This document shows, piece by piece, positions 1 to 8,440 of a DNA stretch of 64,000 bases. This DNA comes from an uncultured Cryomorphaceae bacterium (GTDB lineage Bacteria; Bacteroidota; Bacteroidia; Flavobacteriales; Schleiferiaceae), in the NCBI GenBank assembly GCA_937120475.1, contig CAKZJV010000007.1, positions 496,001 to 560,000 of the forward strand, read 5' to 3'. Position 1 is the first letter of the stretch. Every line of letters begins with the position of its first letter. The notes beneath the pieces were generated by a model. That model saw only the letters and a list, made by a program, of their open reading frames with translations, was not told the origin of the DNA and made no database searches. The position numbers were made by a program, and so were the translations under genes.

Positions 1-670
1 ATTGAAGTAACCTTAAGGTTTGTCGCTGGGCGTAATACTCCTGGTATAATTGGTCGTAATCCGCTCTTCGTTGGATTACTTCGAAATGTTTATCTATCAA
101 TAGAAGCACCAACTCACAAAATTCCCTCACCGCGTGTTGATTACCACTCGCTCCTGAAACGTAATCCGCCAGCCCTTCCTTTTCGAGGTATCTAATAAAC
201 AAAGGGTTGGCTTTACGACCTACGGCAAAACCAAGCCCTACGGAGCGGGCTACGGCTACATCCAGTATATCATCAAACAAGTAACACACCTCTTCCGGCT
301 TTAAATTATGATTGTCGCAAAAGTCGGTTAGGGCCATTTGTTTCTGAGCAAACCGTAAGTAAACCGCATCAATGTGTTCGCGCTTGGCCCAGGTAAGGGC
401 ACTGGGGTTTTGCTTGCCGGTTATAATGGCGGTTACCGGCATAACACCATGTTCCAGGTAATGCCCGAAACGAAGCATATTAACCCCCAGGGAGTCGATT
501 TCACTAAAGGAGCTAAAAACGCCTTCACCCTTGCGGCCATCGTTAAAAACACCATCCCAGTCAAAAACATAGGCCTTTATCTTCTTTAGCTTTTCTCCTA
601 TATCAAATGCGGAACTTATAAAGCGACCGCCACAACTGATAAATATGTCTTCCTTTTCGTTGAGATCCAT
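1..670 (-). CDS. HAD-family phosphatase, KdsC-like (partial, C-terminus outside window)
   Basis: The reverse strand is open from an ATG at 670 to the window edge, 223 codons without a stop. The protein carries the HAD nucleophile motif FDWDGVFNDG near residue 38 (DxDGxxxD type) and a later DDILDVAVA stretch followed by GLGFAVG, matching the acidic metal-binding motif of KdsC-type phosphatases, which release phosphate from KDO-8-phosphate in lipopolysaccharide synthesis. The visible part is already longer than classic KdsC (about 180 residues), and its N-terminal 30 residues and helical C-terminus are extra, so the substrate is uncertain. It is transcribed away from mscL. The family call is firm; the KDO role is inference. 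Confidence 0.75.
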   Translation of the reverse strand, partial: MDLNEKEDIFISCGGRFISSAFDIGEKLKKIKAYVFDWDGVFNDGRKGEGVFSSFSEIDSLGVNMLRFGHYLEHGVMPVTAIITGKQNPSALTWAKREHIDAVYLRFAQKQMALTDFCDNHNLKPEEVCYLFDDILDVAVARSVGLGFAVGRKANPLFIRYLEKEGLADYVSGASGNQHAVREFCELVLLLIDKHFEVIQRRADYDQLYQEYYAQRQTLRLLQ

Positions 671-717
671 AAAATGACTGTTCAAAGGATTTAAGGTACA
701 ACTTTAGTTATTTAGTG

Positions 718-725
718 TAATTTCG
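718..725 (+). promoter_or_regulatory. possible -7 element for mscL
   Basis: TAATTTCG matches the Bacteroidota -7 consensus TAnnTTTG at all but one fixed base. It lies 31 bases before the mscL start. No clear TTTG -33 box is seen at the right distance. Confidence 0.3.
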
Positions 726-756
726 AAATTGGTTTAACCATTTATTTTACGAAAGT

Positions 757-1188
757 ATGCTCAAAGAGTTTAAAAAATTTATTGCGCGGGGTAATGTGCT
801 TGAATTGGCCGTAGGTTTAATTATGGGCACCTACTTCGGGGCCATAACCAAGTCGTTGGTGAACGACATTTTAATGCCACCGCTAGGGATGTTGTTGGGA
901 GGAGTGGACTTTTCAAAAATGAAGTTGGTTATACAGGAAAGTAGGGCTGCAGTAATGCAGGGCGAAACTGAAGTGCAGCCGGCAGTAGAGGAAATTGCCA
1001 TCACTTACGGTAACTTCATAAGTACTGTTATCACCTTCGTATTGGTAGCATGGGTGGTGTTTTTAGTGGTAAAAGCGTACAACCGTTATATGAAAAAGGA
1101 AGAGGCCAAGCCCGAACCTTCCACACCGCCTCCACCTTCTAAAGAGGTTGAGTTGCTGATCGAAATCCGGGATGCACTTAAAAAATAA
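757..1188 (+). CDS. mscL: Large-conductance mechanosensitive channel MscL
   Basis: This 143-residue protein has the MscL layout. The N-terminal helix and the RGNVLELAVGLIMG motif lead into the pore-lining TM1 (about residues 12-40, ending NDILMPPLG). A periplasmic loop follows, then TM2 (about 87-108, ITFVLVAWVVFLVV), then a charged, proline-rich cytoplasmic tail ending in a helix (VELLIEIRDALKK). MscL forms a pentamer in the inner membrane and opens under membrane tension to release solutes during osmotic downshock. The length is normal for the family. It is a single-gene unit, divergent from the HAD gene. Confidence 0.95.
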   Translation: MLKEFKKFIARGNVLELAVGLIMGTYFGAITKSLVNDILMPPLGMLLGGVDFSKMKLVIQESRAAVMQGETEVQPAVEEIAITYGNFISTVITFVLVAWVVFLVVKAYNRYMKKEEAKPEPSTPPPPSKEVELLIEIRDALKK

Positions 1189-1400
1189 AACCATTTATAA
1201 AGCTTCCGAAACCTCGGGCCAGGCTTTACTATCTAGTCGTAAGCCACTGGCGTTTCCTTAATGTTAAGTCCTCTCCACAGGGGCTTGTTAATAATGAAAT
1301 TGTAAATAACTTACTCTTAATCTTTACGTTACATTACCGGGTGAGTTTTGAGGAAACTTTGCACCCTTTTATAAAGAGTGCATCAAATTCCTTGAATTCA

Positions 1401-2249
1401 ATGGAAAAGCGCAAAGTAGAATTGGTAGTCATTTCGGATGTACATTTAGGTACCTTCGGTTGCCGGGCTAAAGAGTTGTATAAGTATTTGAAGTCCATTC
1501 AACCGGAAATACTGGTTTTAAACGGAGACATTATAGATATCTGGCAATTCCGAAAGCGTTATTTCCCCAAGTACCATCTAAAGGTAATCAAGCAAATATT
1601 CAGCCTGGCCGCTAAAGGCACCAAAATACATTACCTCACCGGTAATCACGATGAGATGTTGCGCAAGTTTACCGACCTTACCTTTGGCAACATAACTTTA
1701 GCCGATAAGCTGGTTTTGAAGATAGGTGGTAAAAAAATCTGGTTTTTCCACGGTGACATTTTTGATGCCTCTATCCACAATGCCAAGTGGATTGCCAAGC
1801 TTGGTGGTTGGGGTTACGACTTTTTAATATTGATGAATAGCGTAAGCAACTGGTGCCTCGAAAAAATGGGCCGGGAACGTTACAGTTTCTCCAAAAAAAT
1901 CAAGCAAAGCGTAAAGAAGGCCGTTAAGTTTATTGGTGACTTTGAAGACACTGCAGCTCACCTGGCTATTGACAATGGTTATGATTATGTAGTATGCGGT
2001 CACATTCACCAACCGCAAATGAAAACCGTACGAAAAGAGGAGGGTAGTTGTACCTATCTTAATTCCGGTGACTGGATAGAAAACCTTACTTCTTTGGAGT
2101 ACCGTAATCGCAAATGGTCACTTTACCAATACCAGGATGAGCATTATGTAAAAGTAGCCGATGAAGATGATGATCTGAATGACCTGAACCTGAAAGATTT
2201 GATCAAAAAAGTAACCCACAATTACACCACTCTTGAAAAAACGGCTTAA
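1401..2249 (+). CDS. Calcineurin-like metallophosphoesterase, LpxH-like (UDP-2,3-diacylglucosamine hydrolase family)
   Basis: All metal-binding motifs of the family are present in order: SDVHLG, NGDIID, GNHDE, HGDIFD and GHIHQP. LpxH enzymes cleave UDP-2,3-diacylglucosamine during lipid A synthesis; this longer Bacteroidota type is often annotated that way without proof. The frame can be extended to a GTG at 1341, but the ATG at 1401 is preferred because the conserved domain begins at once after it and GAGTTTTG/AAACTTTG promoter-like boxes lie inside the extension. The 3' end overlaps the next gene by 17 bases, suggesting translational coupling with the glycosyltransferase. The substrate is inferred. 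Confidence 0.85.
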   Translation: MEKRKVELVVISDVHLGTFGCRAKELYKYLKSIQPEILVLNGDIIDIWQFRKRYFPKYHLKVIKQIFSLAAKGTKIHYLTGNHDEMLRKFTDLTFGNITLADKLVLKIGGKKIWFFHGDIFDASIHNAKWIAKLGGWGYDFLILMNSVSNWCLEKMGRERYSFSKKIKQSVKKAVKFIGDFEDTAAHLAIDNGYDYVVCGHIHQPQMKTVRKEEGSCTYLNSGDWIENLTSLEYRNRKWSLYQYQDEHYVKVADEDDDLNDLNLKDLIKKVTHNYTTLEKTA

Positions 2250-3267
2250 GATTCTTTATGCGATACAGGGTACAGGAAACGGTCACGTGGCCCGGGCACG
2301 GGAAATTATACCGATACTCCAGGAATACGGTGACCTGGATATTGTGTTGAGTGGCGATCAAAGCAATGTGGAGCTATCTTGCGATATTACTTATCGCAGT
2401 AAGGGCCTGACGTTTATTTATGACCGTAGCGGAGGTATCAGTTATATCAAAACCCTTTTCAAGAATAACCTTATTCAGATATTTCGCGAAATCAGGCGTT
2501 TTCCGGTGGAGCAATATGACGTGGTGATCAACGATTTCGAATTTATCACCGCATGGGCCTGCAAACTGAAAAATAAGCCCTGTATAGGAATGGGGCACCA
2601 GGCATCCTTTCAATCTCCTAAAACCCCGCGCCCCAAACGAAAGGAGTGGTTGGGTGAAATGATACTCCGGCATTATGCACCCTGCACCCAACCCATTGGC
2701 TTTCACTTTGACCATTTCGATACTTTTATTCAGCGCCCGGTAATACGTGGCGAAATAAGGCGTGCTAACGTTTCCAACCAGGGACATTATACGGTTTACC
2801 TGCCTGCTTTCGGTGATGAAAAAATTGAACATTACCTGGCTCAAATACCGGAAAAACAATGGCAGGTGTTCTCTAAATTCACCCAAAAGCCCTATACCAA
2901 AGGTAATGTGCATTTCAGGCCTATATCCAATAATGACTTTATCCAAAGCTTTACAAGTTGCGAAGGAATATTAACTTCGGCTGGCTTTGAAACTCCGGCC
3001 GAAGCACTGTATATGGGTAAAAAGGTATTTGTGATTCCCATAAAACGGCAATATGAGCAGTTCTGTAATGCTGAGGCTATGCGCACCATAGGCCTGCCCA
3101 TGGCCAAAACTCTCAACAACCAATCTTTGCTACAGCTAAAAGATTGGGTACAATACCATGAGCCCTTATCCATTCATTATCCAGACGTTACACGTGATAT
3201 TATAGCCGGGCAAATATTCGGAGAGTGGACAGAGCGGAAGGCGACCGTTTCGCCTGTTACCCGATAA
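2233..3267 (+). CDS. GT-B fold glycosyltransferase, MurG/UGT-like
   Basis: A 344-residue protein starting with TTG inside the end of the phosphoesterase gene. The N-terminus has a nucleotide-sugar-enzyme style glycine loop (YAIQGTGNGHVARA, residues 9-22). The C-terminal half has TSAGFETPAEALYMGKK, typical of the donor-binding region of GT-B enzymes such as MurG. There is no signal peptide or membrane segment, so a cytoplasmic or membrane-peripheral enzyme is likely. Coupling to an LpxH-like gene suggests a cell-envelope glycan or glycolipid role, which is inference. Acceptor and sugar are unknown. The TTG start is required because no in-frame ATG precedes the conserved glycine loop. Confidence 0.75.
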   Translation: MKKRLKILYAIQGTGNGHVARAREIIPILQEYGDLDIVLSGDQSNVELSCDITYRSKGLTFIYDRSGGISYIKTLFKNNLIQIFREIRRFPVEQYDVVINDFEFITAWACKLKNKPCIGMGHQASFQSPKTPRPKRKEWLGEMILRHYAPCTQPIGFHFDHFDTFIQRPVIRGEIRRANVSNQGHYTVYLPAFGDEKIEHYLAQIPEKQWQVFSKFTQKPYTKGNVHFRPISNNDFIQSFTSCEGILTSAGFETPAEALYMGKKVFVIPIKRQYEQFCNAEAMRTIGLPMAKTLNNQSLLQLKDWVQYHEPLSIHYPDVTRDIIAGQIFGEWTERKATVSPVTR

Positions 3268-3311
3268 AATTTATTATCTCCGTAGTCGTTTATCAATTCA
3301 AAGCATATTTG

Positions 3312-3319
3312 TAATTTTG
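3312..3319 (+). promoter_or_regulatory. -7 promoter element for the bamD operon
   Basis: TAATTTTG is an exact match to the Bacteroidota -7 consensus TAnnTTTG. It sits 15 bases before the ATG at 3335, so the transcript leader would be only about 8-10 nt. It overlaps the alternative TTG codon at 3317, which rules that codon out as the start. The -33 box is weak (GTTTA near 3288). Confidence 0.6.
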
Positions 3320-3334
3320 CCAACTATTTTGGAT

Positions 3335-4138
3335 ATGCTCAAAAAAATCATATACATCAGTCTCATTGCTGTTTTGGCTTCTTGTAGCGAGTATCAAAAA
3401 GTGTTGAAAAGCACCGATCTCAACCTGAAGTACGAAAAGGCAGTGGAGTATTACGAAGCGGAGAAGTACAATAAGGCCTACCCCTTGTTTGACGAGCTAT
3501 TAAGCTTATACAGGGGTACTCAGAAAGCGGCAGACGTTTATTATTATTTCGCTTACACCAATTATCACCTGGGCGATTATATATTGGCGGCCTACCACTT
3601 CAAGAATTTCAGCAAAACCTTTCCTACCCACGAAAAAGCTGAAGAATGTGCTTTTATGGTAGGGTATTGTTATTACCTGGAGTCACCATCGTACAGTTTG
3701 GATCAGACCTATACGTTTAAGGCCATTGGCGAATTACAGTTGTTTGCCAACAAAAACCCCAATAGTGAAAGGTTACAGGAGTGTAATGAGCTCATTATTG
3801 AGCTAAGGAGGAAATTGGAGCGCAAATCGTTTGAAATAGCGGAACTGTACTTCGAAACCGGATTTTACCAGGCAGCCGTGGTAGCCTTCGGAAACACGCT
3901 TAACGACTATCCCGATACTAAATATCGTGAAGAGGCGTATTATCTTCGCCTGAAGTCTTCTTACGAATTAGCGAAAAACAGTATTGAATCCAAGAAATTA
4001 CAACGTTTCATTGAATCCAAAACCGCGTATTTTGACTTCATTGAGCGTTATCCCGAAAGTGAAAACGCCCAAAAGGCCGTTGAGATGTACGTTGTGATAC
4101 AAGACGAAATTGAAAGTTTAAAGAAAAATCAGTCCTGA
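3335..4138 (+). CDS. bamD: Outer membrane protein assembly factor BamD (lipoprotein)
   Basis: The protein starts with a lipoprotein signal peptide with lipobox LASC (Cys16). Helical TPR units follow: YEKAVEYYEAEKYNKAYPLFDEL, then AADVYYYFAYTNYHLGDYILAAYHFKNF, and later copies to about residue 240. BamD is the essential periplasm-facing lipoprotein of the BAM complex, which folds beta-barrel proteins into the outer membrane. The length (267 residues) fits the family. The first gene of a cluster with rpoZ, coaBC and porD, an order common in Bacteroidota. Start chosen from the promoter position. Confidence 0.93.
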   Translation: MLKKIIYISLIAVLASCSEYQKVLKSTDLNLKYEKAVEYYEAEKYNKAYPLFDELLSLYRGTQKAADVYYYFAYTNYHLGDYILAAYHFKNFSKTFPTHEKAEECAFMVGYCYYLESPSYSLDQTYTFKAIGELQLFANKNPNSERLQECNELIIELRRKLERKSFEIAELYFETGFYQAAVVAFGNTLNDYPDTKYREEAYYLRLKSSYELAKNSIESKKLQRFIESKTAYFDFIERYPESENAQKAVEMYVVIQDEIESLKKNQS

Positions 4139-4143
4139 TAATT

Positions 4144-4473
4144 ATGGCAGATTATAAAAAGAGGGAAGCTCCCAAAACCACCGTTACCCGTAACCAGAAT
4201 GAGTTGGATACCCCAACCGATAACATCTATGAGGCACTGTCTATTTTAGCCAAGCGTGCCGATCAGATTGGTGAGGATATCAAAATTGAACTTAACGACA
4301 AACTGGAGGAGTTCGCTACTCATACCGAAAGCCTGGAAGAAATCTTTGAAAACAAGGAGCAAATCGAGGTAAGTCGTTATTACGAAGCTCTTCCAAAGCC
4401 CACCGCCCTGGCCATTGAAGAGTGGAAAGAAGGGCAGGTATATTACCGCTATCCGGAAGAAAAGAAAGATTAA
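4144..4473 (+). CDS. rpoZ: DNA-directed RNA polymerase omega-like subunit (Rpb6 family)
   Basis: This 109-residue acidic protein has the omega/Rpb6-like core TDNIYEALSILAKRADQI (residues 26-43), the helix that clamps the beta-prime C-terminus, followed by the long charged C-terminal tail seen in Bacteroidota versions. It helps assembly and stability of RNA polymerase. It starts 5 bases after the bamD stop and ends 2 bases before coaBC, so all three are co-transcribed. Confidence 0.88.
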   Translation: MADYKKREAPKTTVTRNQNELDTPTDNIYEALSILAKRADQIGEDIKIELNDKLEEFATHTESLEEIFENKEQIEVSRYYEALPKPTALAIEEWKEGQVYYRYPEEKKD

Positions 4474-4475
4474 AG

Positions 4476-5681
4476 ATGTTACGCGGTAAAAAAGTGCTGC
4501 TGGGTGTAACCGGCAGCATAGCCGCTTACAAAACCACTTTCCTTACCCGCCTTTTGATTAAGGCAGGAGCGGAGGTAAAGGTGGTACTTAGCCCGGCTGC
4601 CCGCGATTTTGTAACTCCGCTCACCCTGGCCACCCTTTCTAAAAACCCGGTTCAATGGGAATATTTCGATCGTGAGGACGAGTCGGGCGAATGGCACAAT
4701 CATGTAGATTTAGGCCTTTGGGCTGATTGCATGATTATCGCTCCCGCTACTTCCAATACTCTCAGTAAAATGGCTTCCGGGGCCTGTGACAATTTTCTTT
4801 TGGGAGTATATATGTCCGCCAAGTGCCCGGTGTACTTTGCTCCGGCCATGGACCTGGATATGTACAAACACCCGGCTACGCTGGAAAACATTGAGAAATT
4901 ACAATCTTTTGGCAATCGCTTTATACCGGCCGGCACCGGTGAGCTGGCCAGTGGTCTGGAAGGCGAGGGACGTATGGCCGAGCCGGAAGATATTGTTGAT
5001 TTTATCGGGAAAGACCTGTTAAAAGGTATGCCGCTGGAAGGCAAGAAAGTACTGATCAATGCCGGGCCTACCCATGAAGCGATAGATCCGGTACGCTTTA
5101 TTGGTAATCACTCCTCCGGTAAAATGGGCGTAGCCCTGGCCGAAAGAGCCTACAGCATGGGAGCCGAGGTAAGCCTTGTGCTGGGACCGGGTTCAGTTAT
5201 GCCGGTGGAAAGTTCAATTGCCGTTTATCATGTAGTATCAGCCCGGGAAATGAACGATAAATGCCGTGAATTATTCCAGGAGGCCGATATCGCCATACTC
5301 TCAGCTGCAGTAGCCGATTACCGACCAAAGGATGCAGCCACCCAAAAAATAAAGAAGAGCGGGGAGGATATTCACATTCAATTGATTGAAAACCCGGATA
5401 TACTCAAAGGTTTAGGAGAATTGAAGGGCGACAAACAAGTACTGGTGGGCTTTGCCCTGGAAACCCAGAATGCCATAGAAAATGCAATAGCAAAATTGCA
5501 TAAGAAAAACTGCGATCTTATCGTTTTAAACACTCCTTCGAAAAAGGGCAGCGGATTTGGGCATGACACCAATGAAGTTACCTTGATTGACCGCAAGGAG
5601 AACCAATATCCATTAGAACTAAAGAGTAAAAGTGAAATCGCACAAGAAATACTTCAGCATATCTGCAACCATCTTTTGTAG
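4476..5681 (+). CDS. coaBC: Bifunctional phosphopantothenoylcysteine decarboxylase / phosphopantothenate-cysteine ligase
   Basis: This 401-residue fusion makes 4'-phosphopantetheine for coenzyme A. The N-terminal CoaC flavoprotein (about 1-175) has GVTGSIAAYK, the flavin-binding PATSNTLSKMASGACDN region and PAMDLDMY, the PxMNxxMW-like active-site clamp. The C-terminal CoaB ligase (about 185-400) begins INAGPTHEAIDPVRFIGNHSSG and has SAAVADYRP, and the INKKN-like KKNCDLIVLN segment. The ATG at 4476 follows the rpoZ stop by 2 bases. A longer reading frame back to 4422 is only overlap with rpoZ. The porD gene begins inside its last 50 bases. Confidence 0.95.
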   Translation: MLRGKKVLLGVTGSIAAYKTTFLTRLLIKAGAEVKVVLSPAARDFVTPLTLATLSKNPVQWEYFDREDESGEWHNHVDLGLWADCMIIAPATSNTLSKMASGACDNFLLGVYMSAKCPVYFAPAMDLDMYKHPATLENIEKLQSFGNRFIPAGTGELASGLEGEGRMAEPEDIVDFIGKDLLKGMPLEGKKVLINAGPTHEAIDPVRFIGNHSSGKMGVALAERAYSMGAEVSLVLGPGSVMPVESSIAVYHVVSAREMNDKCRELFQEADIAILSAAVADYRPKDAATQKIKKSGEDIHIQLIENPDILKGLGELKGDKQVLVGFALETQNAIENAIAKLHKKNCDLIVLNTPSKKGSGFGHDTNEVTLIDRKENQYPLELKSKSEIAQEILQHICNHLL

Positions 5682-6561
5682 TGCCTTATTTTTAATAGGT
5701 CTTACCGTCCGTGCGCAGGAGCTTAACGCAGAGGTTCAGGTTCTTTCGCCCAACATACAAAGTACCAACAAGCAAGTATTCACTACTCTTGAAACGGCTA
5801 TAATAAACTTTTTGAATACCCGGAAGTGGACCGGGGAAACCTACCAGCCGGAGGAAAGAATTAAGTGCTCTTTTATTATCAACATTACCGAATGGAACAA
5901 CGAACAGTTTAAGGGTACCTTGCAAATACAATACAGCCGCCCTATTTTCAAGTCAGGCTACAATTCACCGGTGCTCGTACACATGGATAATGACTTTCAA
6001 TTCGAATATTTAGAATTCGACCGTCTGGACTTTTCCGAAAATACCAGCCTTTCCAATCTCACCTCGGTACTGGCTTACTATGTATATGTTATAATCGGCA
6101 TGGATCACGATACCTATGCTAAAAAAGGGGGGGATCCTTTTTACGATCAAGCCTTGGCCATTGTAAATAACAGTCAGAACAACGGCTTTCCAGGTTGGTC
6201 CGGCTTTTCTGGTGGTAATAAAAACCGTTTTTGGCTGATCGATAATTTACAAAACCCGGCTTTTGACGGCATACGTTTATGTTGGTATCAGTACCACCGC
6301 CAGGGAATGGATTTGATGTTCGATCCCGCCCAGCAGAATCTGGCTAAAAAGAACATCAAAACCTCATTAATGCAGTTAGACGAGGTGAATAATAAACGTC
6401 CCAACTCTTTTCTCATGCAGCTTTTCTTCGATGCTAAAAGCCAGGAGATTATTAATATTTTTAGTGGTGGCGACCCTATGAATCTGGCAGACCTTAAGGA
6501 GGTGTTGATTGAAATTGACGGCAACAACGCCAACAAATATGAAGCAATGGGCCGCAGTTAA
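5632..6561 (+). CDS. porD: Type IX secretion system protein PorD (DUF4835 family)
   Basis: The protein has a signal peptide ending near RAQ, then a domain typical of DUF4835/PorD: QVLSPNIQSTNKQVFTTLE, FLNTRKWTGE, and a central SVLAYYVYVIIGMDHDTYA segment, with a C-terminal helical part. PorD was linked genetically to the gliding/T9SS machinery of Bacteroidota; its exact biochemical role is not established. It uses a GTG start 50 bases inside coaBC, an unusually long overlap that implies coupled translation. Its presence agrees with the many T9SS cargo genes later in the window. Confidence 0.85.
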   Translation: MKSHKKYFSISATIFCSALFLIGLTVRAQELNAEVQVLSPNIQSTNKQVFTTLETAIINFLNTRKWTGETYQPEERIKCSFIINITEWNNEQFKGTLQIQYSRPIFKSGYNSPVLVHMDNDFQFEYLEFDRLDFSENTSLSNLTSVLAYYVYVIIGMDHDTYAKKGGDPFYDQALAIVNNSQNNGFPGWSGFSGGNKNRFWLIDNLQNPAFDGIRLCWYQYHRQGMDLMFDPAQQNLAKKNIKTSLMQLDEVNNKRPNSFLMQLFFDAKSQEIINIFSGGDPMNLADLKEVLIEIDGNNANKYEAMGRS

Positions 6562-6592
6562 TTTGAGCGGTATTAACTTCTTACGATCTTTG
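6562..6592 (+). promoter_or_regulatory. Promoter for recN
   Basis: A TTTG -33 box (6562-6565) and GATCTTTG -7 box (6585-6592, one mismatch to TAnnTTTG) are separated by 19 bases, the normal spacing for the primary sigma factor of Bacteroidota. The start codon lies 37 bases downstream. So recN can be transcribed apart from the bamD-porD cluster. Confidence 0.5.
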
Positions 6593-6628
6593 TCTTTTGC
6601 AAAAGACTAATTAATATCACACCCCTCT

Positions 6629-8296
6629 ATGCTGCAGCATCTTTCTATTAAGAATTATGCATTAATCGATCACCTGGAACTGGATCTTTCCGGTGGATTT
6701 TCGGTAATAACCGGTGAAACCGGGGCCGGTAAATCTATTATTCTGGGAGCATTATCCATGATCCTGGGCCGGAGGGCTGATTTAAAGTCGGTACGTAATT
6801 CGGATAAAAAGTGCGTGGTGGAAGGTACTTTTAAGCTGGACCGTGAAATACACCTGTCCTTTTTTGAGAAAAATGACCTCGATTTTGAGGAAGTAAGCAT
6901 CATCAGGCGTGAAATAACACCATCCGGAAAATCACGGGCCTTTATTAACGATACTCCGGCCCGCCTGGAAGCCATCGAGAGTTTAGCAGAACGACTTATT
7001 GATGTGCATAGCCAGCACCATAATCTCTTGCTTAACGACCTGGATTTTCAACTGCAATTGCTGGATAACTTCGCTCAAAACACCGCGGAAAGAGAAGCTT
7101 ACACTCAGGTTTATCAACAGCTTCAAGGGCTGAATAAAGAATTGAACAGTATTTCAAAACTCACTGAAAATGAGTCAGGAGACATGGATTACCTCGATTT
7201 TTTATTTAACGAACTTGAGGCGGCTCAAATTCGTGAGAACGAACAGGAAGATATTGAAGAGCAGTTACGACTGGTTGAAAGTGCCGATGAAGTTCAGAAC
7301 GCATTGAGCGAAGGCATCCGCATGCTGGACGGTGAACCTTTTTCAGTTTTACAGGCCCTGCAACAGGCCTCATCCAACTTAAGCCAGGTATCGCAATTTG
7401 ACAAGAGCTTCGGTGAATGGAGCGAAAGGCTGGAAAGTGCCCGCATTGAGCTGGACGACCTTCGCGCATCCATGGAAGACCGTTTGCAGAACCTGGAGGT
7501 GGACCCACAGGAAATTCAACGCCTGGATCAAAGGCTGAGCCTTTTGATGACGTTACAACAGAAACACCGCGTTAACTCAGTAGGTGGGCTGATTGAGCGT
7601 AAGAAGGAACTGCAGGAAAAATTGGAAAACCTTTCCGAAGCAGGGGATAAGCTGAAAGAACTGAGTCAGCAAAAGGACAAGCTACAAAAGGAATTAGCGG
7701 AAAGTGCTTCCCGCTTACACCAAAGCCGGGTTGAAGTAATTCCCAACCTGGAAAGTAAAATTCAAGATCTTTTAAAGGACCTGAATTTGGCGCATTCTAC
7801 TTTTCAAATCCGTTTATCGCCAACCCAAAATTATCATTCCAACGGAAGTGACAGGATAGACTTTCTTTTTACGGCCAACCGAGGTTCTGAAGCAGCGCTG
7901 TTAAACAAGGTGGCTTCCGGTGGTGAATTGAGCCGGGTCATGTTGGCTTTGAAGGCCATACTGGCTCAAACCCAAAACTTACCGTCTATCATTTTTGACG
8001 AAATCGACACGGGGGTTTCCGGTGAAACCGCTCAGAAAATAGGGAATATTTTACAGGGAATGGGGCAGGTAATGCAGGTAATGGCCATTTCACACCTCCC
8101 GCAAATTGCCTCCCTAGGTCAGCACCATTTTAAAGTGGTGAAAGAATCAGACGATGAAAACACTTTCACGCGAATCGTTCGCCTGGATGATGATGAGCGC
8201 ATTGATGAACTGGCGCGACTCCTGAGCGGGGGAACCATTACCGAAGCAGCGCGTGAAAATGCGCGGGAACTGCGTAAACAGGCCGTATTATCGTGA
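6629..8296 (+). CDS. recN: DNA repair protein RecN
   Basis: This SMC-like ATPase of 555 residues acts in double-strand break repair. Walker A is GETGAGKS (residues 29-36). The signature motif SGGELSRVMLALKAIL and Walker B SIIFDEIDTGVSG lie near the C-terminus, separated from Walker A by long coiled-coil segments (about 150-370). The typical HxLPQIAS H-loop (SHLPQIASLG) follows. It is a normal full-length RecN. It lies directly after porD, with its own promoter-like boxes. Confidence 0.97.
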   Translation: MLQHLSIKNYALIDHLELDLSGGFSVITGETGAGKSIILGALSMILGRRADLKSVRNSDKKCVVEGTFKLDREIHLSFFEKNDLDFEEVSIIRREITPSGKSRAFINDTPARLEAIESLAERLIDVHSQHHNLLLNDLDFQLQLLDNFAQNTAEREAYTQVYQQLQGLNKELNSISKLTENESGDMDYLDFLFNELEAAQIRENEQEDIEEQLRLVESADEVQNALSEGIRMLDGEPFSVLQALQQASSNLSQVSQFDKSFGEWSERLESARIELDDLRASMEDRLQNLEVDPQEIQRLDQRLSLLMTLQQKHRVNSVGGLIERKKELQEKLENLSEAGDKLKELSQQKDKLQKELAESASRLHQSRVEVIPNLESKIQDLLKDLNLAHSTFQIRLSPTQNYHSNGSDRIDFLFTANRGSEAALLNKVASGGELSRVMLALKAILAQTQNLPSIIFDEIDTGVSGETAQKIGNILQGMGQVMQVMAISHLPQIASLGQHHFKVVKESDDENTFTRIVRLDDDERIDELARLLSGGTITEAARENARELRKQAVLS

Positions 8297-8440
8297 GTAA
8301 GGCTCAGGTCGTTTAATAAGGCTTCCTGCAATCAATCATCTTTATTCTTAACTTTCGCAAAATTTTTTCACGTATGTATGCTGACTATATGAAAATACGT
8401 TAAACAGAAACCTACGTGAATACTTAATGCAGAAGAACCT

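Noticed and set aside
374-589. Forward 71-codon frame inside the HAD gene
   Set aside because: It is antisense to a better-supported HAD phosphatase with clear motifs.
2374-2946. 190-codon reverse frame inside the glycosyltransferase gene
   Set aside because: The forward frame has GT-B motifs; the reverse has no recognisable domain or signal.
8297-8440. Possible cobalamin riboswitch upstream of the propeller lipoprotein
   Set aside because: The gap is only 144 bases and no B12-box like sequence could be found.
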